This document shows positions 27,657 to 35,446 of a stretch of DNA of 64,000 bases, in pieces; within the stretch, counting starts at the first letter, position 1; each line of letters starts with the position of its first letter. Both the position numbers and the translations under genes were made by a program. Source of the DNA: an uncultured Collinsella sp. (GTDB lineage Bacteria; Actinomycetota; Coriobacteriia; Coriobacteriales; Coriobacteriaceae). The stretch spans positions 68,608 to 132,607 of the forward strand of contig CATYVH010000004.1 of the NCBI GenBank assembly GCA_958413765.1, read 5' to 3'. The notes beneath the pieces were generated by a model. The model was not told the DNA's origin. It made no database searches and saw nothing but the letters and a program-made list of their open reading frames with translations.

Positions 27657-28706
27657 CTAGCGAACAACGCGGACGGCAGGACCGCCCGGCTCCGCCTCGC
27701 ACACGCGCCCGACAACGGCCGCGATGCGCCCCTCGGCATGCAGGCGACGCGCAAGCTCATCCACATCGGCAGCAGGCGCTGCGATGAGCAGGCCGCCCGA
27801 GGTCTGCGGATCGTACAGCGCATCCAGCATGCCCGGCTCCAGGTCATCGTCGGCCGCCACGCGCGGGCCAAAGAAGTCCTGGTTTCGGTAGGAGCCAGCG
27901 GGGATAATGCCCAGACGCGCCATGTCGAGCACCTGGTCAAAGAGAGGCACCGCCCCCGACGCAAGCTCAATCTGCACGCCCGAGCCCTCGGCCATCTCGC
28001 ACGCATGCCCAATCAGGCCAAAGCCCGTGATGTCGGTGCAGCCGTGAAGTTCGAGCCCCTCGGCCAAACGGATCGGGGCCTCGTTGAGGGTGCGCATAGA
28101 ATCAAACATCCGGCTGGCCTCGTCCTGCTCGATGAGCTCGCCCTTAATGGCCGTGGTGATAATGCCCGAGCCGATCGCCTTGGTCAGCAGTAGGACATCG
28201 CCCACGCGCGCGCCGCTGTTGGCGAGCATGCGGTCGAGCGAGACAAAGCCGCTCACGGACAGGCCGTACTTGGGCTCGTCGTCGTTGATGGTGTGGCCGC
28301 CCGCGATGGTGCAGCCAGCCTCGACGCACTTGTCGGCGCCACCCGCCAAAATCTGCCCGGCAACCTCAACACCCAGGCAATTGGGAATGCACAGCAGGTT
28401 CATAGCATGGCTCGGTCGTCCGCCCATGGCGTATATGTCCGACAGCGAGTTTGCCGCCGCGATCTGGCCAAACAGGAACGGGTCGTCGACCATCGGCGGG
28501 AAGAAGTCGATGGACTGCACGAGGCCCAAATTATCGCCAACACGGAAGACACTCGCATCGTCGGAGGTATCGAACCCCACGAGCAGGTTGTCGTTATGCA
28601 CATTGGGTAAGTCGCCCAGGACCTGGGCGAGGGCTCCAGGAGCCAACTTAGCGGCTCAACCGCTCGCGGCAGTCATAGACGTGAGCTTCATCTGATCGTC
28701 AGGCAT
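27657..28706 (-). CDS. selD: selenophosphate synthase, itself a selenoprotein (Sec17)
   Basis: 349 residues when UGA at 28656-28658 is read as selenocysteine. The frame starts at ATG 28706 after GAGAGGGGG and gives MPDDQMKLTSMTAASG-U-AAKLAPG; the UGA is residue 17, exactly where other SelD proteins have the catalytic Cys or Sec, followed by the conserved AAKL lysine. Downstream the frame continues without interruption through DDASVFRVG, the ATP-binding NSLSDIYAMGG and GGHTIN. An automatic caller would start at 28646 and lose 20 essential residues. It makes selenophosphate from selenide and ATP. It is in an operon with yedF, DUF3343 and a desulfurase, and follows the activase gene by 70 bp. 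Confidence 0.95.
28614..28658 (-). promoter_or_regulatory. candidate bacterial SECIS after the selD UGA codon
   Basis: Just downstream of UGA (28656-28658) the RNA can form GGCTC-CTG-GAGCC (28632-28644), with its loop 17-19 nt after the UGA, within the window used by bacterial SECIS elements. A second hairpin, GCCCAGG/CCTGGGC (28614-28628), follows and may compete. The exact SelB-binding loop is not certain. Confidence 0.6.
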
Positions 28707-28776
28707 CGATACCCCCTCTCATCGGTCAATCATTTCCTCCCAGTATACGCATGAATGCAGGCCCACGGCCGATGCA

Positions 28777-29541
28777 TTAATCGAGCGCCTGTGCGCGAAT
28801 CGCCGCGCCGATGGCACCGGCAAAGCGGGCCTGGGGCGAGGTGGTCACCGGCGACCCCAGTAGCTCGCCCAACCGCTCCACCACGAAGGCGTTCTCGCAC
28901 AGGCCACCGGTCAGGTAGTACGGGGCGCCCGCGGCCTGCCCGGCCATGGTCGCCACGCGCGAGACCACGCTGTCGATCACGCCACGCGCAATGTTCTCGC
29001 GCGGCTCACCGCGACCGATCAGGCTGATGACCTCGCTTTCGGCAAACACCGTGCACATGCTGCTGATCTTGGTGGGCTCGCCGGAACGCGCCAGGTCGGC
29101 CATCTGCTGCTGGGAAATGCCTAGGCGGTCGGCCATGATCTCCAGAAAGCGCCCCGTGCCGGCGGCACACTTGTCGTTCATGGCGAACTTGGCCACGCGG
29201 CCACTTTTAAGCTGAATGACCTTGGTGTCCTGGCCGCCCACGTCGATCACCGTGCCCCGCTCGCCAAACAGACGCACGGCACCGGCGCCGTGGCAGGTAA
29301 TCTCGGTCACAACCTTGTGGGCGTATGGCACAGCCACGCGCCCGTAACCCGTGGCCACCACACGCGCAGAATCGGATGCAACGTCAAAGCCCGCCGCCGC
29401 GAGCGCCTCGCGCAACCTATCGGCGGCATCGACCGAGGAGAACCCGGTTGGCTGCACGCACGTCCACGCCACCGAACCCTCACCATCGACCACAGCAGCC
29501 TTAGCCGCCGTAGACCCGATATCGACCCCGATCCCTATCAT
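28777..29541 (-). CDS. 2-hydroxyacyl-CoA dehydratase-type activase (ATP-dependent electron activator)
   Basis: 254 residues. The BadF/BadG/HgdC ASKHA ATPase fold is shown by GIGVDIGSTAAKAAVVDG, VIDVGGQDTKVIQL and LTGGLCEN. The [4Fe-4S] ligands shared by the homodimer are Cys in NDKCAAGTGRFLE and in SSMCTVFAESE. Such proteins use ATP to inject a low-potential electron into a dehydratase or double-cubane reductase; the partner is the next gene upstream (29696-30862). ATG at 29541 is preceded by AGGAGAG. It is 70 bp upstream of selD on the same strand. Confidence 0.92.
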   Translation of the reverse strand: MIGIGVDIGSTAAKAAVVDGEGSVAWTCVQPTGFSSVDAADRLREALAAAGFDVASDSARVVATGYGRVAVPYAHKVVTEITCHGAGAVRLFGERGTVIDVGGQDTKVIQLKSGRVAKFAMNDKCAAGTGRFLEIMADRLGISQQQMADLARSGEPTKISSMCTVFAESEVISLIGRGEPRENIARGVIDSVVSRVATMAGQAAGAPYYLTGGLCENAFVVERLGELLGSPVTTSPQARFAGAIGAAIRAQALD

Positions 29542-29593
29542 GGCTCTCTCCTAATCCAAACATCAAAGACAGCGGCGCGTTCAGGCGCCTTAG

Positions 29594-29701
29594 CTCTAGG
29601 TTTCTCAGGTGCCGGAGGTTGCCCCGAAAGAGGAGCGCGGCGTACTTTGGTACGCAAGCGACGGTTTGAGGGGCAAGATCCGGTGCCTGAGGAAGCTAGA
29701 G
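29594..29701. repeat. long hairpin spanning the stop codon of the double-cubane reductase
   Basis: Two 32-nt arms (29594-29625 and 29670-29701) pair with about five mismatches, and a small inner hairpin GCGTAC-TTT-GGTACGC sits at the apex (29639-29655). The right arm covers the reductase stop codon (29696-29698). It stands between the reductase and activase genes and could set their expression ratio by attenuation or RNA processing. Confidence 0.7.
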
Positions 29702-30862
29702 GGTTTCGATGAAGGCGGCGATGCGGGTCTCGATCTGGCCCATGTCACCGTTGCTGTAGTCGGTCTCAATCTTCATATACGGAATACCCGCGCCCTCGAC
29801 AGCCTCCTGCATGCGCGCACTCTCCACGTTAAAGGTGTGGCAGGCCTGTAGCACGCTCTCTACCACGCCATCGACATGATACTTCTCGCACATGGCCAGC
29901 GTGTTTTCCATACGACCATCGTTGGGCGTCATGACCGAGCAGTTGATGTCCAGGTAGCGGTCGGCGATGGCACGCAGGATGTCGGGAGCCTCCGGGTCGA
30001 TCATCATGGCCGCCGTGCGCTCGCCCGAGCAGTCGTCCATGCACACGACCACACCGCCGTTGGACTCGATGGTGCGACCGATCTTGTTGATCACGCCGCC
30101 CACCGGGCAGCCGGTGATCAGAATGCGCTTGGCATCCACCGCAACCGGGCGCTCGCCCGCGTCGTAGGCCTCGCGCAGCTTGGCAACCTTTTGCTCCAGC
30201 TGCTGCGTATAGGCCTCGATATCAAAGCTGAACGTACCGGCAAACATGGTGCTCATCAGGTCGACGCCGCTCATGGCCGCCGGTTGGTTGGCCTGCAGCG
30301 CAAACATCTCGAGCTGGGCCGCACGCAAGCGGTTGCGACGACGGACGGCAGCGCGCAGGTCATCGTCGGTAATCGTAATGCCGTAGAAGCCCTCGAGCTC
30401 CTCCTTGAGCAGGCGACACTCCTCGTACCAGCCTTCACGCTCGTAAGCGCGATCGCGACCCTGCGGAAGATGCAGAATGTGCGTGCGCTTGAGCTCGTTG
30501 AGTAGCTCGTACATCTTCTTCTTGCCGTCGCAGGTGGTCTCACCGATGATCATGTCGCTAAAGTACGTAAACGGACACTTTTGCGAATAGGCAAAACCAT
30601 ACGTAGACTTGATGAGCGGGCACAGGTTTGCCGGCAACACCTTCTCGGCCTCGGGAATCACCTCGTCGGACGTACCACACAGAGCCACGCTCGCAGCCCC
30701 CGCGGCATCGATAATCTCGAGCGGCGTGTAGCTGCACAGAAAACCGATCAGGCGATTACCGGCCTGCTTGTAATCCTTAACGCGAATAAACGCGGCCTTG
30801 CGCTGCTCGTTGAACTCCTCAAACGTGCTGGGCAACTTGACCTCTTCGATTGCTTCAGCCAT
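29696..30862 (-). CDS. 2-hydroxyacyl-CoA dehydratase-like / double-cubane-cluster anaerobic reductase
   Basis: 388 residues. Single-subunit member of the HgdB/FldBC fold, like the YjiM/DCCP group. Cysteines in FLCSYTPLE, ALCGTS, NLCPLIKS, QKCPF and TTCDGKKKM (first 115 residues), ITGCPVGG and LQACHTFN are candidate ligands for a double-cubane [8Fe-9S]-type cluster. With the activase encoded next, it should be an ATP-driven low-potential reductase; the natural substrate of this group is not established. ATG at 30862 is preceded by GAGAGGGGAA. Its stop lies within a long hairpin. Alternative: true 2-hydroxyacyl-CoA dehydratase subunit, less likely without a second subunit. Confidence 0.85.
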   Translation of the reverse strand: MAEAIEEVKLPSTFEEFNEQRKAAFIRVKDYKQAGNRLIGFLCSYTPLEIIDAAGAASVALCGTSDEVIPEAEKVLPANLCPLIKSTYGFAYSQKCPFTYFSDMIIGETTCDGKKKMYELLNELKRTHILHLPQGRDRAYEREGWYEECRLLKEELEGFYGITITDDDLRAAVRRRNRLRAAQLEMFALQANQPAAMSGVDLMSTMFAGTFSFDIEAYTQQLEQKVAKLREAYDAGERPVAVDAKRILITGCPVGGVINKIGRTIESNGGVVVCMDDCSGERTAAMMIDPEAPDILRAIADRYLDINCSVMTPNDGRMENTLAMCEKYHVDGVVESVLQACHTFNVESARMQEAVEGAGIPYMKIETDYSNGDMGQIETRIAAFIETL

Positions 30863-31001
30863 GACGGTTCCCCTCTCGAACCAAAAACGGATAACAGCGG
30901 TATCGATGCACGACGGACGGCGATTGCCCGACCGTGCTCAAACCCGGAATTTTAGGGAACCTGCTTTGCGGTCGATTATTTAGTTGTGCGTCGTCTCTCC
31001 C

Positions 31002-31035
31002 GGAGCCGTGAACATACCTGCTCATATGCGGCTCC
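31002..31035 (-). promoter_or_regulatory. hairpin over the stop codon of the leader ORF
   Basis: GGAGCCG (31029-31035 read on minus) pairs with CGGCTCC (31002-31008); the stop TGA of the 22-codon leader ORF (31022-31024) lies in the loop. A ribosome stopping there would prevent the hairpin from forming, as in attenuation leaders. Confidence 0.45.
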
Positions 31036-31090
31036 GAGCCATATACAGGGCGCGCGCGGCAACGCGGCGAATGCATGTCGTCTGCGGCAT
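31022..31090 (-). CDS. 22-residue leader ORF upstream of the double-cubane reductase
   Basis: ATG at 31090 has an exceptionally good ribosome binding site, AAAGGAGGG with seven-base spacing. The peptide starts MPQTTCIRRVAARALY and is Arg/Ala rich, ending in ARSRI. No homology is recognised. It lies in the 430-bp leader region (30863-31291) of the reductase gene, and its stop sits in the loop of a 7-bp hairpin. The rest of that region holds AT-rich promoter-like sequence near 31190-31215 (TTATC/GATAA dyad) and no other gene. It may be a regulatory leader peptide rather than a functional protein. Confidence 0.45.
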   Translation of the reverse strand: MPQTTCIRRVAARALYMARSRI

Positions 31091-31245
31091 GTGCGCACCC
31101 TCCTTTACAAGATAAGGTCAACTATATCAACGGTCATCGACCATGCGAACACCGTTGACATTCGTACGACAGCCTCGTGTGCCGTCGTTTAATAAATAAT
31201 TATCTTGATTGATAAGAGTTTGTCATCCTTCATTCGGCGAACGGC

Positions 31246-31280
31246 AAGACAAAGCCGCCGAGGCTTATATCCCCGACGGC
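31246..31280 (-). terminator. terminator of the modABC operon
   Basis: GCCGTCGGGG and CCTCGGCGGC pair around ATATAAG and are followed by TTTGTCTT on the minus strand, 12 bp past the modC stop. Confidence 0.7.
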
Positions 31281-31291
31281 ATTACCCGGCG

Positions 31292-32362
31292 CTATCGACA
31301 AACCAAGTGGATCTTACTCGCATCGAAGTGCATGCGCAGGGCCTCGTCGGCCTGCGGCAGCCCGTCGGCAGCTACGTTCACTTTGTTGACCTTCCACTGC
31401 AGACGCGTGGGCGCATCAGTACGCGGCACGTCCAACAGCACCAGGCGCTCAAAGCGTGAATCGCTCACTCGGGCCACGTGCAAATCATAGCTGTTGCGAC
31501 CCCGCTCCGCGCGATTGTCAACATGGAAGTAGCTTGCGCGAATGCCCAGGTACGCCACATTATCGGGAACCTCGCGACCCACGTTAAAGGTCATGCCCCA
31601 GTCGAGGGCCTCAACTTCTTCGTCGCCGATCTTGCGCGCCCGGCTTGTGTTCTTGCAGCCCGTAAGGCGCAGCGCCGCCAGCGTCTGCGGACGGCGGACC
31701 ACGTCCTCGACGGAGCCGATCTCCTCAACATGCCCGTCATGCATCACGCAGATACGCTCGCACAGGCGGCACGCTTCGTCGATGTCGTGGCTCACGTAGA
31801 GCACGGTGCGGTTGCATACGTCGAACAGATCGAGCATGTTCTGCTCAAGGGCGCTCTTAAGATAGGAATCGAGCGCGCTCATGGGCTCATCGAACATAAA
31901 GATGCCCGGATGCGCCGCCACCATGCGCGCAAGTGCCACGCGTTGCTGCTGACCGCCCGAGAGGCGCGCGGGGTAGCGGTCGGCAAAATCGGCCAGACCG
32001 AAAATGCCCAGATAACGCTCGGCGAGCTTTTTGCTCGCGGCGGCGTCGCCCGCATCCTTAACGCCGGCGCATACGTTATCGGCTACCGTCATATTGGGAA
32101 ACAGCTGATAGTTTTGGAACAGCAGGGCACACTTGCGCTCCTGAGGCGACAGATTGATGCCCGCGTCCGAGTCAAAGAAGGTTACGCCGTTGACGACGAT
32201 CTTGCCCTCGTCGGGCGTCTCCACACCGGCAATGCAGCGCAAGGTGCAGCTCTTGCCGCATCCGGAGGCGCCGAGCAAGCCAACGCGCTCCTCGCCGGCT
32301 TCGAGTTGGATGTCAAGGGTGAACCCCGGATAGCGCTTTTTGATATCCAGAACAAGCGACAT
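31292..32362 (-). CDS. modC: molybdate ABC transporter ATP-binding protein
   Basis: 356 residues. Walker A GASGCGKS near residue 31, signature LSGGQQQR near 135, Walker B IFMFDEP and the switch histidine SHDIDEA are intact. A C-terminal extension of about 120 residues is a TOBE-like regulatory domain. It powers molybdate import through ModB with ModA as binding protein; assignment to molybdate rather than sulfate rests on the ModA-type partner and on mogA/moeA next door. Its start is three bases past the modB stop. Confidence 0.88.
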   Translation of the reverse strand: MSLVLDIKKRYPGFTLDIQLEAGEERVGLLGASGCGKSCTLRCIAGVETPDEGKIVVNGVTFFDSDAGINLSPQERKCALLFQNYQLFPNMTVADNVCAGVKDAGDAAASKKLAERYLGIFGLADFADRYPARLSGGQQQRVALARMVAAHPGIFMFDEPMSALDSYLKSALEQNMLDLFDVCNRTVLYVSHDIDEACRLCERICVMHDGHVEEIGSVEDVVRRPQTLAALRLTGCKNTSRARKIGDEEVEALDWGMTFNVGREVPDNVAYLGIRASYFHVDNRAERGRNSYDLHVARVSDSRFERLVLLDVPRTDAPTRLQWKVNKVNVAADGLPQADEALRMHFDASKIHLVCR

Positions 32363-32365
32363 GGC

Positions 32366-33808
32366 CTATCGCCCTCCCTTCGAGACGGCGTCATCGCGCA
32401 TGAGCTCGGCCAACGCCTCGCGATCGATACGCAAGGCGTCGCCGCCCACCGGATCGAGCGAATCGCCCTGTCCGGCAAGCTCTTTGGCCTGTTTGCGCTC
32501 CGCACGGGAAAGGCCCCGCTCGCGATACTTTTGCGAATGCGCCGTGTACATGTTGATGAACAGGATTACCAGGAAACTAAACACGATCACGACCACGACC
32601 CAAAAGAGGGCCACCGACGTGTTGCCGCCCATCCACTCAAAGTAAATCGCAATGGGAATGGTCTGCGTAATGCCGGCATAGTTGCCTGCAAAGAACAGGG
32701 TGCAGCCAAACTCGCCCATCGCGCGGGCAAAGGCAAGCACCGCGCCAGCGGCAATCGAGGGCCAGCCAAGCGGCATCATAAGCTTGGTAAAGATGCGACG
32801 CTCGGACCATCCCAGGGTTCGCGCGGCATCGAGCATCTGCGTGTCAAGGTTCTCAAAGGCTCCGAGCGCCGTGCGGTAGACCAGCGGAAACGACACAACG
32901 ACGGCCGAAATGACCGCCGCGGGCCAGGTAAAGACAATCGAGATGCCGTGCGCGATGAGCCACTGGCCCACCCCGGTCGAGCGGCCAAACAGCATGAGGA
33001 GCAGAAAGCCGCAGACCGTGGGCGGCAGCACCATCGGAATCGTAAAGACCGAATCGAGCAGGCCCTTGATGCGACTCGAGGTACCCATAGTCTTCCACGC
33101 GGCAAACAAGCCCAGCGCAAAGGAGATCAGCAGGGCAAGGCCGCTCGTTTTAATGGACACCCAAAACGGGCGGTAGTCGATGCCGCCTAAAAAGGAGGCC
33201 AGAGAGGTCAAGGGCCCCTGCTCATCCCGCAATACGACAGACGATGCTTCTACCATTTGAGCGCTATCAAGCCAACGCGCGCCGCCCTTGGCATCACCCG
33301 AAGCCGATGCAATCACCACATAGCGGTCCCCATCCGCACCACGCACATCAAAGCCATAGGTATACCCGCCGGCATCAAACGTTGTTTCCGCCGTAACATA
33401 CCAAGGAAGATCAACGTCCCCTAGCTGCGCACCTCCCATGGAGTTTGCGCTGTCGAGCTCACAGACGAGGGCCTTGAGACCCGATACGCACTCGTTGTCC
33501 TGCGGATCCAATCCATACTTCTCGGCCGCCTTGGGCGATATCCACACCACAACGCGATCGGCAGCAGGCGCCACTACAAGGTCCACGTCCTCGTCAACGG
33601 GAAACCGGTAGCCCTCTGGCTGGCCCTCCATGGCACGAGCGGTCCCCTTGGCCAACCGCTCAAAACCCTCGATTCCATAGGGAAGCCCATGTGCGGTCGC
33701 AGCAACCTGGGCCCCGTCTTCAGCGTCCCCAGCAAACGCAAATCCCGGCACCCAGCAAAGCGCGAAGGTCAAAGCACAGGCGACAAGCATGCGGAATCTT
33801 TTAAGCAC
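32366..33808 (-). CDS. modB: molybdate ABC permease with an extra N-terminal extracytoplasmic domain
   Basis: 480 residues, about twice the usual ModB length. Residues about 225-440 are a normal ModB permease with the EAA loop (ENLDTQMLDAARTLGWSERR) and five or six membrane segments. Before this comes a signal-like segment (MLKRFRMLVACALTFALCWV) and about 180 residues without membrane spans (about 28-205), predicted outside the cell, that I do not recognise. The C-terminal 45 residues are charged and cytoplasmic. GTG at 33808 is chosen because TTGGAG lies six bases upstream and yields the signal sequence; the frame is open to 33877. Gap to modC is three bases. Confidence 0.85.
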   Translation of the reverse strand: MLKRFRMLVACALTFALCWVPGFAFAGDAEDGAQVAATAHGLPYGIEGFERLAKGTARAMEGQPEGYRFPVDEDVDLVVAPAADRVVVWISPKAAEKYGLDPQDNECVSGLKALVCELDSANSMGGAQLGDVDLPWYVTAETTFDAGGYTYGFDVRGADGDRYVVIASASGDAKGGARWLDSAQMVEASSVVLRDEQGPLTSLASFLGGIDYRPFWVSIKTSGLALLISFALGLFAAWKTMGTSSRIKGLLDSVFTIPMVLPPTVCGFLLLMLFGRSTGVGQWLIAHGISIVFTWPAAVISAVVVSFPLVYRTALGAFENLDTQMLDAARTLGWSERRIFTKLMMPLGWPSIAAGAVLAFARAMGEFGCTLFFAGNYAGITQTIPIAIYFEWMGGNTSVALFWVVVVIVFSFLVILFINMYTAHSQKYRERGLSRAERKQAKELAGQGDSLDPVGGDALRIDREALAELMRDDAVSKGGR

Positions 33809-33876
33809 GAAAAGCTCCAAGCGAATACAAGGACGGAGTGAAACACAAAACGATGGGATTATCGCGCCAAGCCGCA

Positions 33877-34752
33877 CTACTCGGAAAGCTCAAAGCCGTA
33901 CTTAGCCCAAATCTTCTGAGCCTTCTTGTTGGACAGGCAAAAGTCGATAAACGCCTTGGCCTCGTCGGCGTGCTCGGAGCTCTCGGCAACGGCGCCCGGG
34001 TACACGATGGGCTTGTGCGAATCCTCGGGGCACACGAAGGCCTCCTCGATGCCGTCATAGCGGAAGATATCGGAGCTGTAGACAAAACCGGCCACGCAGT
34101 CGCCCGTAGAGACGTAAGACGCAGCGGTGCCGACCTTGTCGGCCAGGGCCACCTTGTCGGCAAGCTCGGGTGCATACTCGACGTCGTCGCCCTCGGTGCC
34201 GGTGGAGAGACCCACAGAAGCTAAGGCCTGGTTGGCGTACTTGCCGGCGGGGACGGTCTTGGCGTCGCCAATGGCGATCTTGCCGTCCAGGTTCGCGACG
34301 TCGGCGATGGCCTCGACCTTGGTGCCGGAGCCCTCGGCGCGAATAATCACGAGGTCGTTGACGAACATGTCCTCACGCGTGTCGGCGTCGACGAGCTCAG
34401 CGGTCTCAGCGTCATCCATGGTGCCCTTGGAAGCAGTGATGAGCACGTCGGCCGTGGCGCCGGCACGCATCTGCTCGACGAGGTCGCCGGAGGCCTTAAA
34501 CTGCGTGTCGGCAAAGGTGGTGCCGGTCTGGTCGGTGTAGAGCTCTTGGACCTCGGGCAGGGCCTTCTCGAGGGAGTTAGCAGCGAAGACCTGCAGCTCG
34601 ACGGCTTCCTTCTTGGAAGAGGCCTTGGCGGAACCGGCATCGGAGCCGGTGGGCTCGGAAGACTTGTTGCCCGAGCAACCAGCAAGGCCAAGGCCGGCGG
34701 TAGCGGCAGCAGAAAGCAAGACGAAACCGCGGCGTGAAACCATATCGAACAT
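33877..34752 (-). CDS. modA: molybdate-binding lipoprotein
   Basis: 291 residues. The N-terminus MFDMVSRRGFVLL has a twin-arginine motif, followed by a hydrophobic stretch and the lipobox LAGC, so this is a Tat-exported lipoprotein anchored outside the membrane. The ModA-type binding protein follows (VFAANSLEKALPEVQ, FKASGDLVEQMRAGATADVLITAS, GDAKTVPAGKYA), the standard oxyanion-binding pattern. ATG at 34752 is preceded by GAAAGGG; the TTG six bases upstream is not needed. It heads modA-modB-modC, with modB 68 bp downstream. Confidence 0.93.
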   Translation of the reverse strand: MFDMVSRRGFVLLSAAATAGLGLAGCSGNKSSEPTGSDAGSAKASSKKEAVELQVFAANSLEKALPEVQELYTDQTGTTFADTQFKASGDLVEQMRAGATADVLITASKGTMDDAETAELVDADTREDMFVNDLVIIRAEGSGTKVEAIADVANLDGKIAIGDAKTVPAGKYANQALASVGLSTGTEGDDVEYAPELADKVALADKVGTAASYVSTGDCVAGFVYSSDIFRYDGIEEAFVCPEDSHKPIVYPGAVAESSEHADEAKAFIDFCLSNKKAQKIWAKYGFELSE

Positions 34753-34812
34753 GTTCAACCCTTTCGGACCTTGTGCCCAGGTACCCCACCGCGGGCTTTA
34801 TTCTTCAATCAG

Positions 34813-34854
34813 ATTATACTTCGGTACGAATAATGATTATGAGAAATTATTCTC
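34813..34854 (-). promoter_or_regulatory. modA promoter with overlapping dyads
   Basis: A -10 hexamer TATAAT (34813-34818, minus strand) lies about 60 bp upstream of modA. Just upstream are two dyads, ATAATGATTAT (34830-34840) and GAGAAATTATTCTC (34841-34854), covering the weak -35 region. A repressor such as a metal or molybdate sensor could bind; no ModE consensus is recognised. Confidence 0.45.
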
Positions 34855-34910
34855 GTTTGAGAATATAGTTTCAGGAATGCCTACAGAATGCCGCCCCCTT
34901 GGGCGCAAAT

Positions 34911-34943
34911 AAAAGGCGGAGCAGCCGTTCAGGTTGCCCCGCC
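34911..34943 (-). terminator. terminator of moeA-mogA
   Basis: GGCGGGGC and GCTCCGCC pair around a 13-nt loop and are followed by TTTTATTT on the minus strand, 13 bp past the mogA stop. Confidence 0.8.
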
Positions 34944-34956
34944 GCAAGTAAACCGT

Positions 34957-35436
34957 TTAGTTGGTATGACCGCCGCCTGCCGTCATTTGGGCCGCATGCT
35001 CCAGCTGGTCTGCTATGGCCTCCCAGCTTTCGCGGGCGGCCTTCGTAGAACCGGGAAAGTTTACGACAAGTGTATGACCTCGTTGCATGCAAATAGCGCG
35101 CGAAAGCATGGCACGGCGCGTCTTGGTCATAGAGTATGCACGGATCGCCTCGGCAATACCCGGCACATCGCGGTCGCAGACGGCACGCGTCGCCTCGGGC
35201 GTCACGTCGCGCATCGAAAGCCCCGTGCCGCCGCAGGTGATGACCACGTTGGCCTGGCAATCGTCGGCCGCAGCCACAATGGCAGCACCGATCTCGTCAA
35301 CATCGTCATGCACCACCGTATGCGAGGCAACCGTCCAGCCCTGCGCCGCGATGAGCTCCTCGAGTGCAGCGCCTGCCTCGTCCTGGGCAAGATCGCGCGT
35401 ATCCGAGCACGTCACGATTGAAATCTTCAACTCCAT
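34957..35436 (-). CDS. mogA: molybdopterin adenylyltransferase (MogA/MoaB family)
   Basis: 159 residues. The family motifs ITCGGTGLSMRDVTPEA and NFPGSTKAARESWEAI are intact; they bind molybdopterin and ATP. It adenylates molybdopterin so that MoeA can insert molybdenum. ATG at 35436 follows GGAGGAG with six-base spacing; longer frames are shadows. It lies 10 bp after moeA, giving a MoeA-MogA operon just upstream of modABC. Confidence 0.92.
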   Translation of the reverse strand: MELKISIVTCSDTRDLAQDEAGAALEELIAAQGWTVASHTVVHDDVDEIGAAIVAAADDCQANVVITCGGTGLSMRDVTPEATRAVCDRDVPGIAEAIRAYSMTKTRRAMLSRAICMQRGHTLVVNFPGSTKAARESWEAIADQLEHAAQMTAGGGHTN

Positions 35437-35446
35437 AGCACTCCTC

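Noticed and set aside
28726..28733. An earlier in-frame ATG upstream of selD (MIDR then TGA) that could imply a second Sec codon
   Set aside because: GGAGG lies only two bases from that ATG, the codons are not SelD-like, and ATG 28706 has a better ribosome binding site and gives the normal SelD N-terminus.
30863..31291. Molybdenum-cofactor riboswitch near modC/reductase
   Set aside because: No recognisable Moco motif; the strongest structure is the leader-ORF hairpin.
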